From: JAFTYR01 sp964571375
GTDB taxonomy: Bacteria > Pseudomonadota > Gammaproteobacteria > Burkholderiales > Burkholderiaceae_F
Assembly (NCBI GenBank): GCA_964571375.1
Contig: CAZNBL010000001.1
Span: 8,565 to 72,564 of the forward strand
Reading direction: 5' to 3'
DNA: 64,000 bases
The notes under the pieces were generated by a model that was not told the DNA's origin, made no database searches, and was given only the letters and a program-made list of their open reading frames with translations. Of the stretch, positions 17,717 to 25,796 are shown in pieces (the stretch's first letter is position 1; the number at the start of each line of letters is the position of its first letter). The translations under genes were made by a program, and so were the position numbers.

Positions 17717-17896
17717 ATGAGTAAGAAAACTGTCAAGGTTACCTTGGTTAAGAGCCCGATCGGCTGCAAGGCCGCTCATCGCGCTACAGTCCTTGGTCTT
17801 GGTCTGAAGAAGATCGGTCAGACTCGTGAACTGGAAGATACGCCTGCTGTACGCGGCATGATCAACACAGTTTGCTATCTGGTTCGTGCCGAGTAA
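17717..17896 (+). CDS. rpmD: 50S ribosomal protein L30
   Basis: Small ferredoxin-like large-subunit protein of 59 residues, starting MSKKTVKVTLVKSPIG, with GLGLKKIGQTRELEDTP and MINTVCYLVRAE at the C terminus, all typical of bacterial L30. TTGGAGAG lies before the ATG. It is a short gene that is easily missed; its place between rpsE and rplO matches the universal spc order. Confidence 0.95.
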   Translation: MSKKTVKVTLVKSPIGCKAAHRATVLGLGLKKIGQTRELEDTPAVRGMINTVCYLVRAE

Positions 17897-17909
17897 AGAG
17901 GGTTTAGAC

Positions 17910-18353
17910 ATGAAACTTAATACTATTCAACCTGCAGAAGGCTCTAAGTCCGCAGCTCACCGCGTCGGTCGTGGCGTTGGTAGCGGCTGGGGTAAGACAG
18001 CCGGCCGCGGCCACAAGGGTCAGAAGTCCCGTGCTGGCGGCTTCCACAAGGTTGGTTTTGAAGGCGGTCAGATGCCGATGCATCGTCGTCTGCCGAAGCG
18101 TGGCTTCACCTCTTGGACTCACGAGTTCGTGGCTGAAGTTCGCCTCAGCGATCTTGAAAAGCTCGGTCTGGATGAAATCAATCTGGCTGATCTGATCAAG
18201 GCTGACGTCATCAAATCCGACTCCCAGGCTGCTCGCGTTATCCTCTCTGGCGAAATCACCAGAAAGGTTACTGTTCGCGGTCTGAGCGTTACAAAGGGTG
18301 CCAAGGCTGCTATCGAAGCTGCTGGCGGTACCGTAATCGATTCCGAAAAGTAA
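17910..18353 (+). CDS. rplO: 50S ribosomal protein L15
   Basis: Late-assembly large-subunit protein. From the ATG at 17910 (AGAGGG upstream) it has 147 residues and starts MKLNTIQPAEGSK. The glycine- and arginine-rich GRGVGSGWGKTAGRGHKGQ segment is the family signature. It lies 13 bases after rpmD and 26 before secY. Confidence 0.97.
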   Translation: MKLNTIQPAEGSKSAAHRVGRGVGSGWGKTAGRGHKGQKSRAGGFHKVGFEGGQMPMHRRLPKRGFTSWTHEFVAEVRLSDLEKLGLDEINLADLIKADVIKSDSQAARVILSGEITRKVTVRGLSVTKGAKAAIEAAGGTVIDSEK

Positions 18354-18379
18354 TTAACTTTTAGCCAAAGGAACCTAAC

Positions 18380-19708
18380 GTGGCCAAGAATATTCAACCG
18401 AAAGCCGGCGGCAAATACGGCGATCTCTACAGTCGTCTCATTTTCCTTGTTCTGGCTCTCGTTGTATTTCGTATAGGCACACATATTCCGGTTCCCGGGA
18501 TCGATCCTGATTCTTTGCGCGAGCTGTTTAATCAGCAGAAGGGCGGTATTCTGGGCCTGTTCAACATGTTCTCAGGTGGCGCCCTCTCCAGATTCTCCAT
18601 CTTTGCTCTTGGTATCATGCCGTACATTTCGGCATCGATTATCATGCAGATGCTTTCCTACGTTCTCCCGAGCCTGGAAGCACTGCGTAAAGAGGGTGAA
18701 TCTGGCCGTCGCAAGATCACCCAATACACCCGTTACGGAACATTGCTGCTGGGTGCCTTCCAGGCTCTCGGTATTGCAGTCGCTCTGGAATCTCAGCCTG
18801 GACTCGTTATCGATCCGGGTCTTTTCTTCCGCGGTGTCTGCGTTATTTCCCTGGTTACAGGTACGATGTTCCTGATGTGGCTTGGTGAACAGATCACCGA
18901 GCGCGGTATTGGCAACGGCATTTCCATCATCATTTTCGCCGGTATCGTTGCAGGTCTTCCCGCAGCGGTCAGCGGTCTGTTCCAGCTGGTTTCTACCGGC
19001 GCTATCAGCCCGCTTTCTTCAATCTTCGTGATTGCAGTGGTGATTCTGGTGACAGCATTTGTGGTGTTCTTCGAAAGAGGCCAGCGCCGCATTACTGTTA
19101 ACTATGCCAAGCGACAGATTGGCAATAAGATCTACGGTGGTCAGAGCTCTTATCTCCCGCTCAAGATCAATATGGCCAATGTCATCCCGCCGATTTTTGC
19201 ATCTTCCCTGATCCTGTTCCCTGCAACTCTCGCAGGCTGGTTCACCAGCGGAGATTCAACAAGATGGCTTCGTGACTTGGCGGCTTCTCTGTCCCCCGGT
19301 CAGCCGTTATATACACTGCTTTACGCAGCACTCATCGTGTTCTTTGCTTACTTCTACACGGCATTGGTTTTCAATCCGCGTGAAACAGCAGAAAACCTGA
19401 AGAAGAGTGGTGCATTCGTACCGGGCATCCGTCCTGGCGAACAGACATCTCGTTATATCGACCGTGTTCTGCTTCGTCTGACTTTGGCGGGTTCCTTCTA
19501 TCTTGTATTTGTCTGCTTGGTTCCGGAATTCCTGAATCTGCGCTTTAACGTCCCGTTCTACTTCGGCGGCACATCTCTGCTGATCGTCGTAGTTGTTACA
19601 ATGGACTTCATGAGCCAGGTACAGGCTTATCTGATGAGCCATCAGTATGAATCGTTGCTGAAGAAGACCAATTTCAAGGGCTTCGGACCGGGTTCTTTGC
19701 CCCGTTAA
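18380..19708 (+). CDS. secY: Protein translocase channel SecY, GTG start
   Basis: Central pore of the Sec translocon in the inner membrane, partner of SecE, SecG and SecA. It has 442 residues with ten predicted membrane segments, equal to E. coli in layout. The start is GTG at 18380 with AAAGGA upstream. The cytosolic RRKITQYTRYGT segment and the plug-region GGALSRFSIFALGIMPYI are conserved. It is the last gene of the spc block. infA, which often follows in betaproteobacteria, is absent. Confidence 0.97.
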   Translation: MAKNIQPKAGGKYGDLYSRLIFLVLALVVFRIGTHIPVPGIDPDSLRELFNQQKGGILGLFNMFSGGALSRFSIFALGIMPYISASIIMQMLSYVLPSLEALRKEGESGRRKITQYTRYGTLLLGAFQALGIAVALESQPGLVIDPGLFFRGVCVISLVTGTMFLMWLGEQITERGIGNGISIIIFAGIVAGLPAAVSGLFQLVSTGAISPLSSIFVIAVVILVTAFVVFFERGQRRITVNYAKRQIGNKIYGGQSSYLPLKINMANVIPPIFASSLILFPATLAGWFTSGDSTRWLRDLAASLSPGQPLYTLLYAALIVFFAYFYTALVFNPRETAENLKKSGAFVPGIRPGEQTSRYIDRVLLRLTLAGSFYLVFVCLVPEFLNLRFNVPFYFGGTSLLIVVVVTMDFMSQVQAYLMSHQYESLLKKTNFKGFGPGSLPR

Positions 19709-19729
19709 AAAATTAGCAACAAATCTGAT

Positions 19730-19766
19730 TTGCTTCGCGGTGCGTGATTAGATATAATCACGCACC
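19730..19766 (+). promoter_or_regulatory. Alpha-operon promoter inside a perfect palindrome
   Basis: TTGCTT (19730-19735), a 17-bp spacer and a perfect TATAAT (19753-19758) form a promoter about 95 bp before rpmJ. The -10 box lies in a perfect inverted repeat with 12-bp arms, GGTGCGTGATTA (19739-19750) and TAATCACGCACC (19755-19766), with loop GATA. No T-run follows, so it is not a standard terminator; an operator is the likelier reading. Confidence 0.5.
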
Positions 19767-19859
19767 CTGAAGTTATGCTTTGTGTTTTGCACTACAAAAT
19801 GCAAAGCTGGTTCTGTGCAAGACGTCAGCGAGGCGTTTTGTGCACTTTTGGAGATAACT

Positions 19860-19973
19860 ATGAAAGTAAACGCTTCGGTCAAGAAAATGTGCCGTAAGTG
19901 CAAAATCATCAAGCGCAAGGGCGTGGTCCGTGTGATCTGTGCAGATCCCCGCCACAAGCAGCGCCAAGGCTAA
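19860..19973 (+). CDS. rpmJ: 50S ribosomal protein L36
   Basis: Smallest large-subunit protein, 37 residues. It is the zinc-binding (C-plus) type with Cys11, Cys14, Cys27 and His32 as ligands, in the pattern CRKC then CADPRH. TTGGAG lies 7-12 bases before the ATG. The upstream in-frame extension is not conserved. It leads the alpha operon from its own promoter. Confidence 0.94.
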   Translation: MKVNASVKKMCRKCKIIKRKGVVRVICADPRHKQRQG

Positions 19974-19984
19974 AGAGGTAAATA

Positions 19985-20350
19985 ATGGCTCGTATCGCCG
20001 GTATTAACATTCCGCCGAATCAGCACGCTGTCATCGGTCTGACTGCCATTTATGGTATTGGTCGTCCCCGTGCTCGTGAAATCCTTGAAACGGTCGGTGT
20101 TGAAACGACTAAGAAGGTCAAAGACTTAACTGATGCTGAACTTGAACTCATCCGTGAGGCTGTTGCCAAGTTCACTGTTGAAGGCGACCTCCGTCGTGAA
20201 GTTCAATTATCTATTAAGCGCCTTATCGACTTGGGCACATATCGTGGCATGCGTCATCGCCGCGGTCTGCCGGTTCGTGGTCAGCGCACACGCACCAACG
20301 CTCGTACCCGCAAGGGCCCGAAGAAGGCTGGTGTAGCGCTCAAGAAGTAA
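19985..20350 (+). CDS. rpsM: 30S ribosomal protein S13
   Basis: 30S head protein contacting the P-site tRNA and the large subunit. It has 121 residues, starting MARIAGINIPPNQHAVIGLTA. The basic C-terminal tail RTRTNARTRKGPKK is intact. AGAGGT is seven bases before the ATG, 11 bases after rpmJ. Confidence 0.97.
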   Translation: MARIAGINIPPNQHAVIGLTAIYGIGRPRAREILETVGVETTKKVKDLTDAELELIREAVAKFTVEGDLRREVQLSIKRLIDLGTYRGMRHRRGLPVRGQRTRTNARTRKGPKKAGVALKK

Positions 20351-20364
20351 GGTAGAGGACTACT

Positions 20365-20778
20365 ATGGCAGGAAAGATTCCTAGCGCTCAGCAGATCGCT
20401 GCTCAGCGTTCCCGCAGAAAAGTAAAGAAGGTTGTTAACGAAGGTATCGCCCACGTTCACGCTTCTTCCAACAACACAATCATCACAATTACCGACCGCC
20501 AGGGTAATGCCATCGCTGCTTCCAGCGCCGGTGCTCAGGGTTTCAAGGGCTCTCGTAAGTCCACTCCCTTCGCTGCACAGGTTGCTGCTGAACAGGCTGG
20601 TAAGATTGCTCAGGAATACGGCCTCAAGAACGTCGAAGTCCGCATCATGGGACCGGGACCTGGCCGTGAATCTAGCGTCCGCGCTCTGAATGCTCTCGGT
20701 ATTCGCGTCACGTCTATCCAGGACGTTACACCGGTTCCGCATAACGGTGTTCGCCCCTCTAAGCGTCGTCGCGTTTAA
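20365..20778 (+). CDS. rpsK: 30S ribosomal protein S11
   Basis: Platform protein near the E-site mRNA. It has 137 residues, slightly longer than E. coli (129) because of the N terminus. The HVHASSNNTIITITD motif and C-terminal DVTPVPHNGVRPSKRRRV are diagnostic. TAGAGG lies upstream at good spacing. Confidence 0.97.
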   Translation: MAGKIPSAQQIAAQRSRRKVKKVVNEGIAHVHASSNNTIITITDRQGNAIAASSAGAQGFKGSRKSTPFAAQVAAEQAGKIAQEYGLKNVEVRIMGPGPGRESSVRALNALGIRVTSIQDVTPVPHNGVRPSKRRRV

Positions 20779-20850
20779 TTAATATTTTCCCGCGTTTATT
20801 GGTTCAAACCTTTGAACTGAATGTGGAAAACCACAGGATAAGAGAAACAA

Positions 20851-21474
20851 ATGGCTCGTTATATCGGACCTAAAGAAAAGCTCGCACGCCGTGAAGGCGT
20901 CGATCTGAATCTTAAGAGCTCTACCCGCTCTTTCGATTCCAAGTGCAAGCATGAAACAGCACCTGGTCAGCACGGTCGCACTTCCGGTGCCCGTCTCTCT
21001 GACTACGGTCATCAGCTTCGCGAAAAGCAGAAAGTTAAGCGTACATATGGCGTTCTCGAACGTCAGTTCCGCCTCTACTTTGCCAAGGCAGCTAAGATGC
21101 GTGGCAACACTGGCGAAAAGCTGCTTGAGCTCCTCGAATGCCGTCTGGACAATGTCGTATACCGCATGGGTTTCGGCTCCACACGTGCTGAAGCTCGTCA
21201 GCTCGTCAGCCACTGCGCTATCAGCGTAAACGGCAATAAGGTCAACATTCCTTCCTACCAGGTTAAGGCTGGCGACGTTATCGCTATCCGCGAAAAGGCT
21301 AAGAAGCAGGTTCGCATCGCTGAAAGCCTGAAGCAGGCCGAATCCATCGGTCTTCCGGCTTGGGTTGCAGTTGACTCCAAAAAACTCGAAGGCACATTCA
21401 AGAACGTTCCTGCCCGCGACGAAATCTGTCCGGACGTCAACGAATCTCTGATTGTCGAATTGTACTCTCGCTAA
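20851..21474 (+). CDS. rpsD: 30S ribosomal protein S4
   Basis: Primary 16S rRNA-binding protein, 207 residues, with an S4 RNA-binding domain in its C-terminal half. In E. coli it is the translational repressor of the alpha operon. The KVKRTYGVLERQFRLYF segment and the LDNVVYRMGF motif are conserved. AAGAGAAAC precedes the ATG. Confidence 0.97.
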   Translation: MARYIGPKEKLARREGVDLNLKSSTRSFDSKCKHETAPGQHGRTSGARLSDYGHQLREKQKVKRTYGVLERQFRLYFAKAAKMRGNTGEKLLELLECRLDNVVYRMGFGSTRAEARQLVSHCAISVNGNKVNIPSYQVKAGDVIAIREKAKKQVRIAESLKQAESIGLPAWVAVDSKKLEGTFKNVPARDEICPDVNESLIVELYSR

Positions 21475-21632
21475 TTTGCAGTAAACTTAGGCGGTGTAGT
21501 GCGCCGCCTAAGCGCAGTATCACAAGAACGATCCTCTCCCCGGGGCAGGATCGTCTCTTCGTATCTAAGCCCCGCTAATCCTGGCAGCCTTATCGGTGTA
21601 ACGAACCGAGGGTATTGTAAAAAGGATAATTC
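21475..21632. other. Structured rpsD-rpoA spacer
   Basis: A 158-nt spacer with two hairpins and no T-run: CTTAGGCGG with CCGCCTAAG (about 21486-21511) and GATCCT with AGGATC (about 21530-21552). It may bind S4 or protect rpoA mRNA from processing. Function is not shown. Confidence 0.35.
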
Positions 21633-22670
21633 ATGTCTGTTAATAATCTGCTGAAACCGCGCAGTATCGATGTCGAAACTGCCGAAGGTAATCCGTATTC
21701 CGCAACTGTGACAATGGAACCGTTTGAAACCGGTTACGCTCACACTCTCGGTAATGCACTCCGCCGCGTTCTTCTCAGCTCCATGATCGGTTTCGCTCCG
21801 ACAGAAGCTCAGATCGCCGGTGTTGTTCACGAATACAGCCAGATCGACGGCGTTAAGGAAGACGTAGTTGACATTCTTCTGAATGTTAAGGGCGTTATCT
21901 TCAAGCTCGAAAACCGTGACGAAGTTACTGTTACTCTCCGTAAGGAAGGTCAGGGCGTCGTTACAGCTCACGACTTCGAACTGCCGCACGACGTCACCAT
22001 TCTTAACCCGGATCACGTGATTGCTAACCTCTCCGGTGGCAAGCTCGATATGCAGATTAAGATCGAAAAGGGCAGAGGCTATCAGCCCGGTGATATGCGT
22101 GCTCTCAAGGATGACTACAGCAAGAGCACCCTTGGCCGCATCATCATGGACGCTTCCTTCTCCCCGATTCTCCGCGTTGCTTACCGCGTCGAAAACGCTC
22201 GTGTCGAACAGCGTACCGACCTCGATAAGCTCGTTATGACGATCGACACTAACGGCTCCATTCTTCCTGAAGAAGCTCTGCGTCAGGCAGCTCACATTCT
22301 CCAGGATCAGCTTTCCGTCTTCGGCGGCATCGCTACTATCGGTACTGAACCGGTTGCAGCTGCTCCGGTTGCTCAGGCTGGCGTTGCCGGCTTCGCTGCT
22401 CCGGCACAGCCGAAACCGCAGCCCCCGGTTGACCCGATCCTCCGTCGTCCGGTTGACGATCTCGAACTCACAGTTCGTTCCGCCAACTGCCTGAAGGCTG
22501 AAAACATTTACTACATCGGCGATCTTATCCAGAGAACCGAAAACGAACTTCTTAAGACTCCGAACCTCGGCCGTAAGTCTCTTAACGAGATCAAGGAAGT
22601 GCTCGGTGCTCACGGTCTGACTCTTGGCATGAAGCTGGAAAACTGGCCTCCTGCCGGTCTTGATCACTAA
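21633..22670 (+). CDS. rpoA: RNA polymerase alpha subunit
   Basis: Dimer-forming assembly subunit whose C-terminal domain binds UP elements and activators. It has 345 residues against 329 in E. coli. The N-terminal domain has GNALRRVLLSSMIG, the CTD starts near DDLELTVRSANCLKAENI. The extra length lies in the linker at about residues 237-268, which is rich in Ala, Pro and Gln. AAAGGAT is before the ATG. Confidence 0.98.
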   Translation: MSVNNLLKPRSIDVETAEGNPYSATVTMEPFETGYAHTLGNALRRVLLSSMIGFAPTEAQIAGVVHEYSQIDGVKEDVVDILLNVKGVIFKLENRDEVTVTLRKEGQGVVTAHDFELPHDVTILNPDHVIANLSGGKLDMQIKIEKGRGYQPGDMRALKDDYSKSTLGRIIMDASFSPILRVAYRVENARVEQRTDLDKLVMTIDTNGSILPEEALRQAAHILQDQLSVFGGIATIGTEPVAAAPVAQAGVAGFAAPAQPKPQPPVDPILRRPVDDLELTVRSANCLKAENIYYIGDLIQRTENELLKTPNLGRKSLNEIKEVLGAHGLTLGMKLENWPPAGLDH

Positions 22671-22690
22671 TACGTTTGTCAGCTAAGTAG

Positions 22691-22733
22691 TTGATAGATG
22701 TGGGAGAAAGTTATACAATCGCGACTTTCTCCC
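22691..22733 (+). promoter_or_regulatory. rplQ promoter with overlapping inverted repeat
   Basis: TTGATA (22691-22696), a 17-bp spacer and TACAAT (22714-22719), each five of six matches. A 10-bp perfect inverted repeat, GGGAGAAAGT (22702-22711) with ACTTTCTCCC (22724-22733), brackets the -10 box. Transcription would start near 22726 and give a 95-nt leader to rplQ. Confidence 0.5.
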
Positions 22734-22820
22734 TAACCCGCCCGCTCAGTTTTTCTGGGATAGAAGAGACGGGAGATGCCCAAAGGGCACCCTAACTAGA
22801 TATTTTTAAGGAAATTTAAA

Positions 22821-23219
22821 ATGCGTCACAATCACGGACTTCGCAAACTCAACCGTACATCTGCCCACCGTCTGGCAATGCTCCGCAACATGATGAACTC
22901 TCTGCTTCGTCATGAAGCCATCAAGACAACTCTCCCGAAGGCTAAGGAACTTCGCCGTGTTGTCGAACCGATGATCACACTTGCCAAGAACCCGACAGTT
23001 GCTAACAAGCGTCTCGCTTTCAACCGTTTGCGTGACCGCGAAATGGTCGTCAAGCTCTTCAACGAAATCGGCCCGATGTTCAAGGAACGTAACGGCGGCT
23101 ACACTCGCATCCTCAAGTGCGGCTTCCGCGTCGGCGACAATGCTCCGATGGCTTTCGTCGAACTCGTTCAGCACACTGAACCGAAGACTGAAGTTGCTGC
23201 AGAAGAAGTTAAGGCCTAA
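22821..23219 (+). CDS. rplQ: 50S ribosomal protein L17
   Basis: Tunnel-exit protein of the large subunit, 132 residues, starting MRHNHGLRKLNRTSAHR. The KTTLPKAKELRRVVEP motif is typical. AAGGAAATT precedes the ATG. The 150-bp spacer after rpoA holds its own promoter; a hairpin terminator follows the gene and closes the ribosomal block. Confidence 0.97.
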   Translation: MRHNHGLRKLNRTSAHRLAMLRNMMNSLLRHEAIKTTLPKAKELRRVVEPMITLAKNPTVANKRLAFNRLRDREMVVKLFNEIGPMFKERNGGYTRILKCGFRVGDNAPMAFVELVQHTEPKTEVAAEEVKA

Positions 23220-23249
23220 TTAGCCCGATCTTCCTGATCAGTTTCTAGC

Positions 23250-23280
23250 AAAGCCCGCACCTTGTGTGCGGGCTTTGTCA
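23250..23280 (+). terminator. Intrinsic terminator after rplQ
   Basis: AAAGCCCGCAC (23250-23260) pairs with GTGCGGGCTTT (23266-23276); the T-run is short. It ends the alpha operon ahead of hslR. Confidence 0.75.
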
Positions 23281-23320
23281 TAAGTACCGCAAGAAAACGT
23301 TTAACGAATCGCGAAAGACT

Positions 23321-23743
23321 ATGGCAATCGAATCAACAGAGAGCGTACGTTTGGACAAGTGGCTTTGGGCAGCCCGTTTCTATAAGACCAGAACGCTTGC
23401 ACAGGACAATATCGAACTCGGTCGAGTCCGTATGCAAGGCGTGCGTCTTAAGCCGAGTAAGGACGTCAAAATCGGCGAGACACTGGAAATTATCCGCGGT
23501 CAGGAACGTTTTATCGTTGTGGTAAAGGCATTGTCCGGAAAAAGAGGCAGTGCGACGGTTGCTCAGACGCTCTATGAAGAAACCGAAGAGAGCCGCAGTC
23601 AGAGAGAACGTATTCGCGAAAACAGCAAACTGATGCCGATGCCGGGAGCCGGCGTCAGAGGTCGTCCTACGAAACGTGACGGCCGAAAAATTCGGGAATT
23701 TATGGATCACGAATTCGGATACGTCTCCGAAAACGAGATCTGA
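23321..23743 (+). CDS. hslR: Heat-shock protein 15, ribosome rescue RNA-binding protein
   Basis: S4-domain protein that binds free 50S subunits carrying peptidyl-tRNA and returns them to use after heat stress. It has 140 residues from the ATG at 23321. The S4 fold begins at RLDKWLWAARFYKTR and includes GRVRMQGVRLKPS; the C-terminal tail is basic (GRPTKRDGRK). The longer frame starting at 23264 overlaps the rplQ terminator and is rejected. The ribosome site is weak (GCGAAAG). It stands alone and ends at a bidirectional terminator shared with hemB. Confidence 0.9.
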   Translation: MAIESTESVRLDKWLWAARFYKTRTLAQDNIELGRVRMQGVRLKPSKDVKIGETLEIIRGQERFIVVVKALSGKRGSATVAQTLYEETEESRSQRERIRENSKLMPMPGAGVRGRPTKRDGRKIREFMDHEFGYVSENEI

Positions 23744-23753
23744 CAGACAAAAC

Positions 23754-23798
23754 AAAAGCCCGTTCTTGAACTCTTTCAAGAACGGGCTTTTATTTTTA
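23754..23798. terminator. Bidirectional terminator between hslR and hemB
   Basis: A perfect 17-bp stem (23754-23770 with 23775-23791), beginning AAAAGCCCGTTC and with loop CTCT, has a T-run to the right and an A-rich run to the left. It can therefore end both the rightward hslR and leftward hemB transcripts. Confidence 0.92.
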
Positions 23799-23849
23799 GA
23801 CCGCTATAGAGCGTCTCTGAGAGGCTTTCGCCTCTCAGGTGGTATCTTT

Positions 23850-24863
23850 TTACTTGCGACCTTCTTCGGCAAGCCAGCGGGCTGCCTGAGGGGCGAAATA
23901 GGTCAGAATACCGTCGGCACCTGCACGCTTGAAGCAGAGCAGAGATTCCATGATGGCCTTCTTTTCATCAAGCCAGCCGTTCTGGATGGCTGCGCAAAGC
24001 ATGGCGTATTCGCCGCTGACCTGATAGGCATAAGTCGGCTTCTTGAATTCTTCTTTGACGCGCCAAAGAACGTCGAGGTACGGCATACCGGGCTTGACCA
24101 TAACCATGTCGGCGCCTTCTGCGATGTCATAACCGACTTCCCAGAGGGCTTCGTCGCTGTTTGCCGGATCCTGCTGATAAACAGCCTTGTTGGAGCGACC
24201 GAGGTTCGAAGAGGAACCGACAGCGTCGCGGAACGGACCGTAGAAGCAGGAAGCGTACTTGGCAGAATAAGCCATGATTCGTGTGTGAATCAGTCCCTTT
24301 TCTTCGAGAGTGTCGCGAATGATGCCGATGCGGCCGTCCATCATGTCGGACGGAGCAACGATGTCGGCGCCGGCTTCTGCGTGAGCAAGCATCTGACGGA
24401 CGAGCATTTCAATAGTTTCGTCGTTGAGGATGTAGCCGGTTTCATCGATCAGACCGTCCTGACCGTGTGTCGTGTAGGGGTCGAGCGCAACGTCAGTCAT
24501 AACGCCGAGTTCCGGGAAGCGTTCCTTGAGAGCTCGGACAACGCGCGGAATCAGACCGTCGGGGTTGGCAGCTTCGCGGCCGTCGGGAGTCTTCAGGTGA
24601 TCTTCGATGCTCGGGAAGAGAGCGATGACAGGAATACCGAGTTCAACGCATTCTTCGGCAACCTTCATAAGAAGGTCCGGGGAAAGACGTTCTACGCCGG
24701 GCATGGAGGGCACGGGGATGCGTACATTTGTACCTTCGGTAACGAAAACCGGATAGATCAGGTCGTCGACGGAAAGCTTGTTTTCGCGCATCAGACGGCG
24801 GGAGAAGTCATCGCGGCGCATGCGGCGCATACGCACGGAAGGAAATTTGCCTTGAATCTGCAT
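23850..24863 (-). CDS. hemB: Porphobilinogen synthase
   Basis: Condenses two 5-aminolevulinate molecules to porphobilinogen in haem and sirohaem synthesis. It has 337 residues. The two active-site lysines lie in MAYSAKYASCFYGPF and MVKPGMPYLD. The metal-binding segment reads DVALDPYTTHGQDG, in which the zinc-ligand cysteines are replaced, as in the Mg2+-dependent Pseudomonas type. A 411-codon open frame on the other strand is a shadow. Haem supply fits the cytochrome genes further right. Confidence 0.95.
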   Translation of the reverse strand: MQIQGKFPSVRMRRMRRDDFSRRLMRENKLSVDDLIYPVFVTEGTNVRIPVPSMPGVERLSPDLLMKVAEECVELGIPVIALFPSIEDHLKTPDGREAANPDGLIPRVVRALKERFPELGVMTDVALDPYTTHGQDGLIDETGYILNDETIEMLVRQMLAHAEAGADIVAPSDMMDGRIGIIRDTLEEKGLIHTRIMAYSAKYASCFYGPFRDAVGSSSNLGRSNKAVYQQDPANSDEALWEVGYDIAEGADMVMVKPGMPYLDVLWRVKEEFKKPTYAYQVSGEYAMLCAAIQNGWLDEKKAIMESLLCFKRAGADGILTYFAPQAARWLAEEGRK

Positions 24864-24919
24864 GGTAAGTCCTATATCAAAAAGTATTCGTATCCTAAAA
24901 CGGCAGGATGAACCCGAGA

Positions 24920-25552
24920 TTAAGGTTCCTGACCGAGCCAGCCGGCAAGAGTGGCCTGCAATTCTTCAACGCCGGTGCGCTTGAGACCGGAGAAGAGCTG
25001 GCAGGTGGCGCGGCCGCCGTATTCCTTGCAACGTTCTTCAGTAAGGCGCAGCGCCTGACGTTTTTCCATCGTACCGAGCTGGTCGGCCTTGTTCAGAAGG
25101 AAGAGCAGTTTGATGTCTTCTCTGTCGGCGAGGAAGTCGAGTACGAATTCGTCGGCCGGCATGAAGGGGCGGCGGGCGTCCATAACAAGCACGATGCCTT
25201 TGAGATTGGGGCTGGTGGCAACATAGCCGCCGACCAGATTTTCCCAGGTGGCACGAACCGAGGGGGCTGCCTTAGCAAAGCCGTAACCCGGAAGGTCGAC
25301 GAGATTGCCGACGGCTTCTCTCTGACCCGGACCGATCTTCTTGGAGAGCTGGAAGAAGTTCAGAAGCTGAGTTCTGCCGGGAGTCTTAGAAGAGAAAGCA
25401 AGACGGGTCTGACGTGTGATGACGTTGATCGATGTAGATTTGCCTGCATTGGAGCGGCCGGCAAACGCAATTTCAGGAAGATTATCTGTCGGCAGGCCGT
25501 CGAGCTCGGCAACAGACATAGTGAACTTGGCTGAATCAAAAAGTGCTGACAT
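24920..25552 (-). CDS. engB: Ribosome biogenesis GTPase EngB / YsxC
   Basis: Essential GTPase for late 50S assembly. It has 210 residues, with P-loop GRSNAGKS at residues 32-39, G3 DLPGYG and G4 NKAD, which is the full EngB pattern. The start is ATG at 25552. The 30-80 nt upstream hold two competing terminator hairpins and no obvious promoter close to the start, so readthrough may set its level. hemB follows 56 bp downstream on the same strand. Confidence 0.94.
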   Translation of the reverse strand: MSALFDSAKFTMSVAELDGLPTDNLPEIAFAGRSNAGKSTSINVITRQTRLAFSSKTPGRTQLLNFFQLSKKIGPGQREAVGNLVDLPGYGFAKAAPSVRATWENLVGGYVATSPNLKGIVLVMDARRPFMPADEFVLDFLADREDIKLLFLLNKADQLGTMEKRQALRLTEERCKEYGGRATCQLFSGLKRTGVEELQATLAGWLGQEP

Positions 25553-25574
25553 CGCAAATCCCGAGAAAGGGGTT

Positions 25575-25622
25575 TGAAAAATTTCGGCGGTTTACAGATA
25601 AACAAAAACCGCCGAAAGGCGG
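25575..25622 (-). terminator. Two overlapping terminator hairpins before engB
   Basis: Reading leftward, a short stem CCGCC/GGCGG (25609-25622) is followed by TTTTT. A longer 12-bp stem (25582-25593 with 25606-25617) that reuses the same bases is followed by another TTTTT. The two cannot form together. They lie between guaC and engB, ending 25 bp before the engB ATG. Confidence 0.65.
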
Positions 25623-25796
25623 ATAGTGGCATTGGTGCGGTGTGTCCGCAGATTGTGTTTTAAGCCACCGAACGATATTGAAATATCGAGTGTTTCGTGG
25701 CGAATTGTATACCGATTGAAGTCTCTATGCTCGGAACTTTCAGGCGGTGCATGCGGGCGGTAAACCGCCCGCATAACGCTTACGGATTAAGTCGGA

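Noticed and set aside
23676..24911. 411-codon rightward frame over hemB
   Set aside because: It is the reverse of a clear hemB gene and starts inside hslR and the bidirectional terminator.
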